Positions 62,531 to 64,000 of a DNA stretch of 64,000 nucleotides are shown in pieces; position 1 is the first letter of the stretch; every line of letters starts with the position of its first letter. Origin of the DNA: Budorcas taxicolor (Eukaryota; Chordata; Mammalia; Artiodactyla; Bovidae); the NCBI RefSeq assembly GCF_023091745.1, contig NC_068924.1, forward strand, positions 72,380,832-72,444,831, in the 5' to 3' direction. The notes beneath the pieces were generated by a model. It searched no databases and was not told the DNA's origin. It saw only the letters and a list, made by a program, of their open reading frames with translations. Made by a program: the position numbers and the translations under genes.

Positions 62531-62875
62531 GGCCAATGGCTCCAGAGGCCAGCAGCGGCTGCCAGAAGGATGGGAACTTGGTGGTCATCAGCTAGCCCAC
62601 ACCCAAAGGGCCTGGCTCCGCATCCACTGTCCATGCCCCTGTGTGCCAGGAGATTACACAAGCCCCTTCCCAAAATATCCAGTCGCTATCTGAGGAGGCG
62701 TTAGGGAGAGCTGGGGAGGAATTGAAGTGTCAGTGAACAGAATGCCTGATGAAAGAGATTGTTAACGTGGTTGAATTAGAGGGAGTTGTGAACCAGACTA
62801 GGCAAAACTCAGCTTCCCTCTCTCTTTCACCCCTGCCTTGACGTCTTCCTTTCTCATCTTCTTTCCTTCTCCCAT
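62531..62875. other. Unique sequence
   Basis: No gene or repeat recognised; a pyrimidine-rich stretch lies at 62805-62875. Confidence 0.4.
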
Positions 62876-63060
62876 GGAGTGCAAACTCGTAAGGGGATTT
62901 AGAGTAACTTTAGAGAAATAAACGACACGATTGTGGCAACTTCATTCCACCTAGAACGGTAGCGCTCCTGGATGATCTTATACACACAAATCATGTAAAT
63001 CAAATTAAATAATTTTTCAATCAATAGCATCTCTCATGGCCCTTTCTTGGACAGTCATAA
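62876..63060. promoter_or_regulatory. Candidate conserved regulatory segment
   Basis: The stretch from gcaaactcgtaagggg to caatcaatagcatctc is repeat-free and AT-rich, with catgtaaatcaaattaaataattt and several CpGs (aacgacacgattg, gaacggtagcgctc), an unusual pairing for neutral AT-rich DNA. Function not known. Confidence 0.3.
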
Positions 63061-63078
63061 TATTAGATGTGAGAATTT

Positions 63079-63299
63079 AAGGTCCTGAGGGTAAGTGAGT
63101 GAAAGATGCTCAGTCTTGTCCGACTCTGCGACCTCAGGGATTGTAGCCCGCCAGGCTCCTCTGTCCATTGAATTCTCCAGGCAAGAATACTGGAGTGGGT
63201 AGCTATTCTTTCCCTAGGGAATCTTCCCAACCCAGGGTGTCCTGCACCGCAGGCAGATTCTTTACCATCTTAGCCACTAGGGAAGCCCAAGGTCCTGAG
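63079..63299 (-). mobile_element. Bov-tA SINE with 11-bp duplication, reverse
   Basis: Reverse Bov-tA at 63090-63288 with a small deletion near the B box (cccagggtgtcctgc). The perfect 11-bp word aaggtcctgag lies at 63079-63089 and 63289-63299. Confidence 0.96.
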
Positions 63300-64000
63300 A
63301 AGTCCTGTACTTAAAAAGAAGACTCTTGACTGTGAGCCTTGCTCAAATGCTTTCAACTCTGGTATGTTACCTCCAAACAACACATGTTAAGATCCAGCAG
63401 AATTGCTTCCTGAACAACCCATTTTGAGAAATGTGGGTCTGTGAGCTGGCATGGGTGCCTTCCATCCTGACAACTCATGGGCTGATGAGCCGGGGAGATA
63501 TCCAGCTCCCAGCCCAGCCTCTCCTGGGAGGGCAAGAGGATTGACTCCTCCACAGGAGGCTTCCAGCCAAGATCCGATCCCAACACCACCTCTGTCTCCT
63601 CCACCAGGGAGAGGTCGGAGTGACCTGCCAGACACAGATTTTTAGAGCTCCCAGTTTCCAAGTAATTTCTCCCCACTGCCTAGGCTTCCTTTTGCCTCTG
63701 TTATTGGGATTAGAAAGAGAAGAACAGCTATGAAGACATGAAACACCAAACAACCAAAAAACCCTGGACTGAACAATACCCCAAGCCACATCAGAGCAGC
63801 CCTTTCCCTGCTGGCCCTCCGCCTTGTGCAGAGTCAGGATGTCTGGGTATGTCTCCCAGCTCCGCCCATGGTCAAGGCCAATGTACTCTCTGGGGGGCCT
63901 TGGTTTCCCCAACTCTTCGCTCTTTCTCGGCCACCCTCCTTGGGTGGTGTGAATGAGTGGGAGGCCAGAACAGCTTCCATGATGAAATATCAGCCCTAAG
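63300..64000. other. Unique sequence to window end
   Basis: No gene or repeat recognised. Overlapping reverse frames (up to 145 codons from 63912) have no recognisable domain. Confidence 0.4.

Noticed and set aside
1..64000. A novel multi-gene system or operon-like cluster
   Set aside because: Apart from BovB remnants no frame has coding character. The window is repeat-laden noncoding mammalian DNA.

Overview
This window is mammalian nuclear DNA from a ruminant, almost certainly a bovid. The evidence is the interspersed repeats: RTE-type BovB LINEs, tRNA-Glu-derived Bov-tA SINEs, the dimeric Bov-A2 SINE and older artiodactyl CHR-type SINEs are all present in many copies. They lie over older mammalian repeats: MIR, L2, MaLR LTRs, hAT-Charlie/MER5-like and Tigger-like DNA transposons. 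The sequence alone does not separate cattle, bison, buffalo, sheep or goat.

I found no exon of a host protein-coding gene, no rRNA, tRNA or recognisable ncRNA gene, and no CRISPR array. The only coding homology I recognise is the reverse transcriptase of BovB, in copies that are all truncated or frameshifted. The remaining open frames are short, mostly GC-rich or repeat-derived, and resemble no family I know. The window therefore looks intergenic or deeply intronic.

Layout. 1-8.5 kb: mixed unique sequence with MIRs, one MaLR LTR and four SINEs. 8.6-9.2 kb: GC- and CpG-richer patch with a 43-bp tandem duplication. 9.28-13.2 kb: a 4-kb AT-rich block with no recognisable interspersed repeat, the best candidate for a constrained regulatory region. 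13.2-20.1 kb: mostly unique. 20.16-22.40 kb: the longest BovB, carrying a nested Bov-A2. 22.4-25.6 kb: unique sequence with a 24-bp minisatellite and an old direct duplication (23.37 and 24.45 kb). 25.6-27.2 kb: two L2 copies broken by a CHR SINE and a Tigger-like element. 27.3-34.9 kb: dense nested BovB/SINE/LTR cluster. 35-44.6 kb: mostly unique plus MIR/L2. 44.6-52.8 kb: several BovB fragments, a conserved-looking homeobox-motif-rich segment (45.64-45.89 kb) and an L2 split by an AT-repeat expansion. 52.8-64 kb: MIRs, a palindromic MITE-like element, a second MaLR LTR, more SINEs and three further candidate regulatory segments.

The most informative content is the insertion history. Many insertions have short flanking direct repeats that I could read directly, and several elements are nested (SINE in LINE, LINE in SINE, SINE in LTR, SINE in MIR, LINE in hAT). 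I see no support for an undescribed gene system. The candidate regulatory segments rest on composition and motifs only and would need cross-species alignment.
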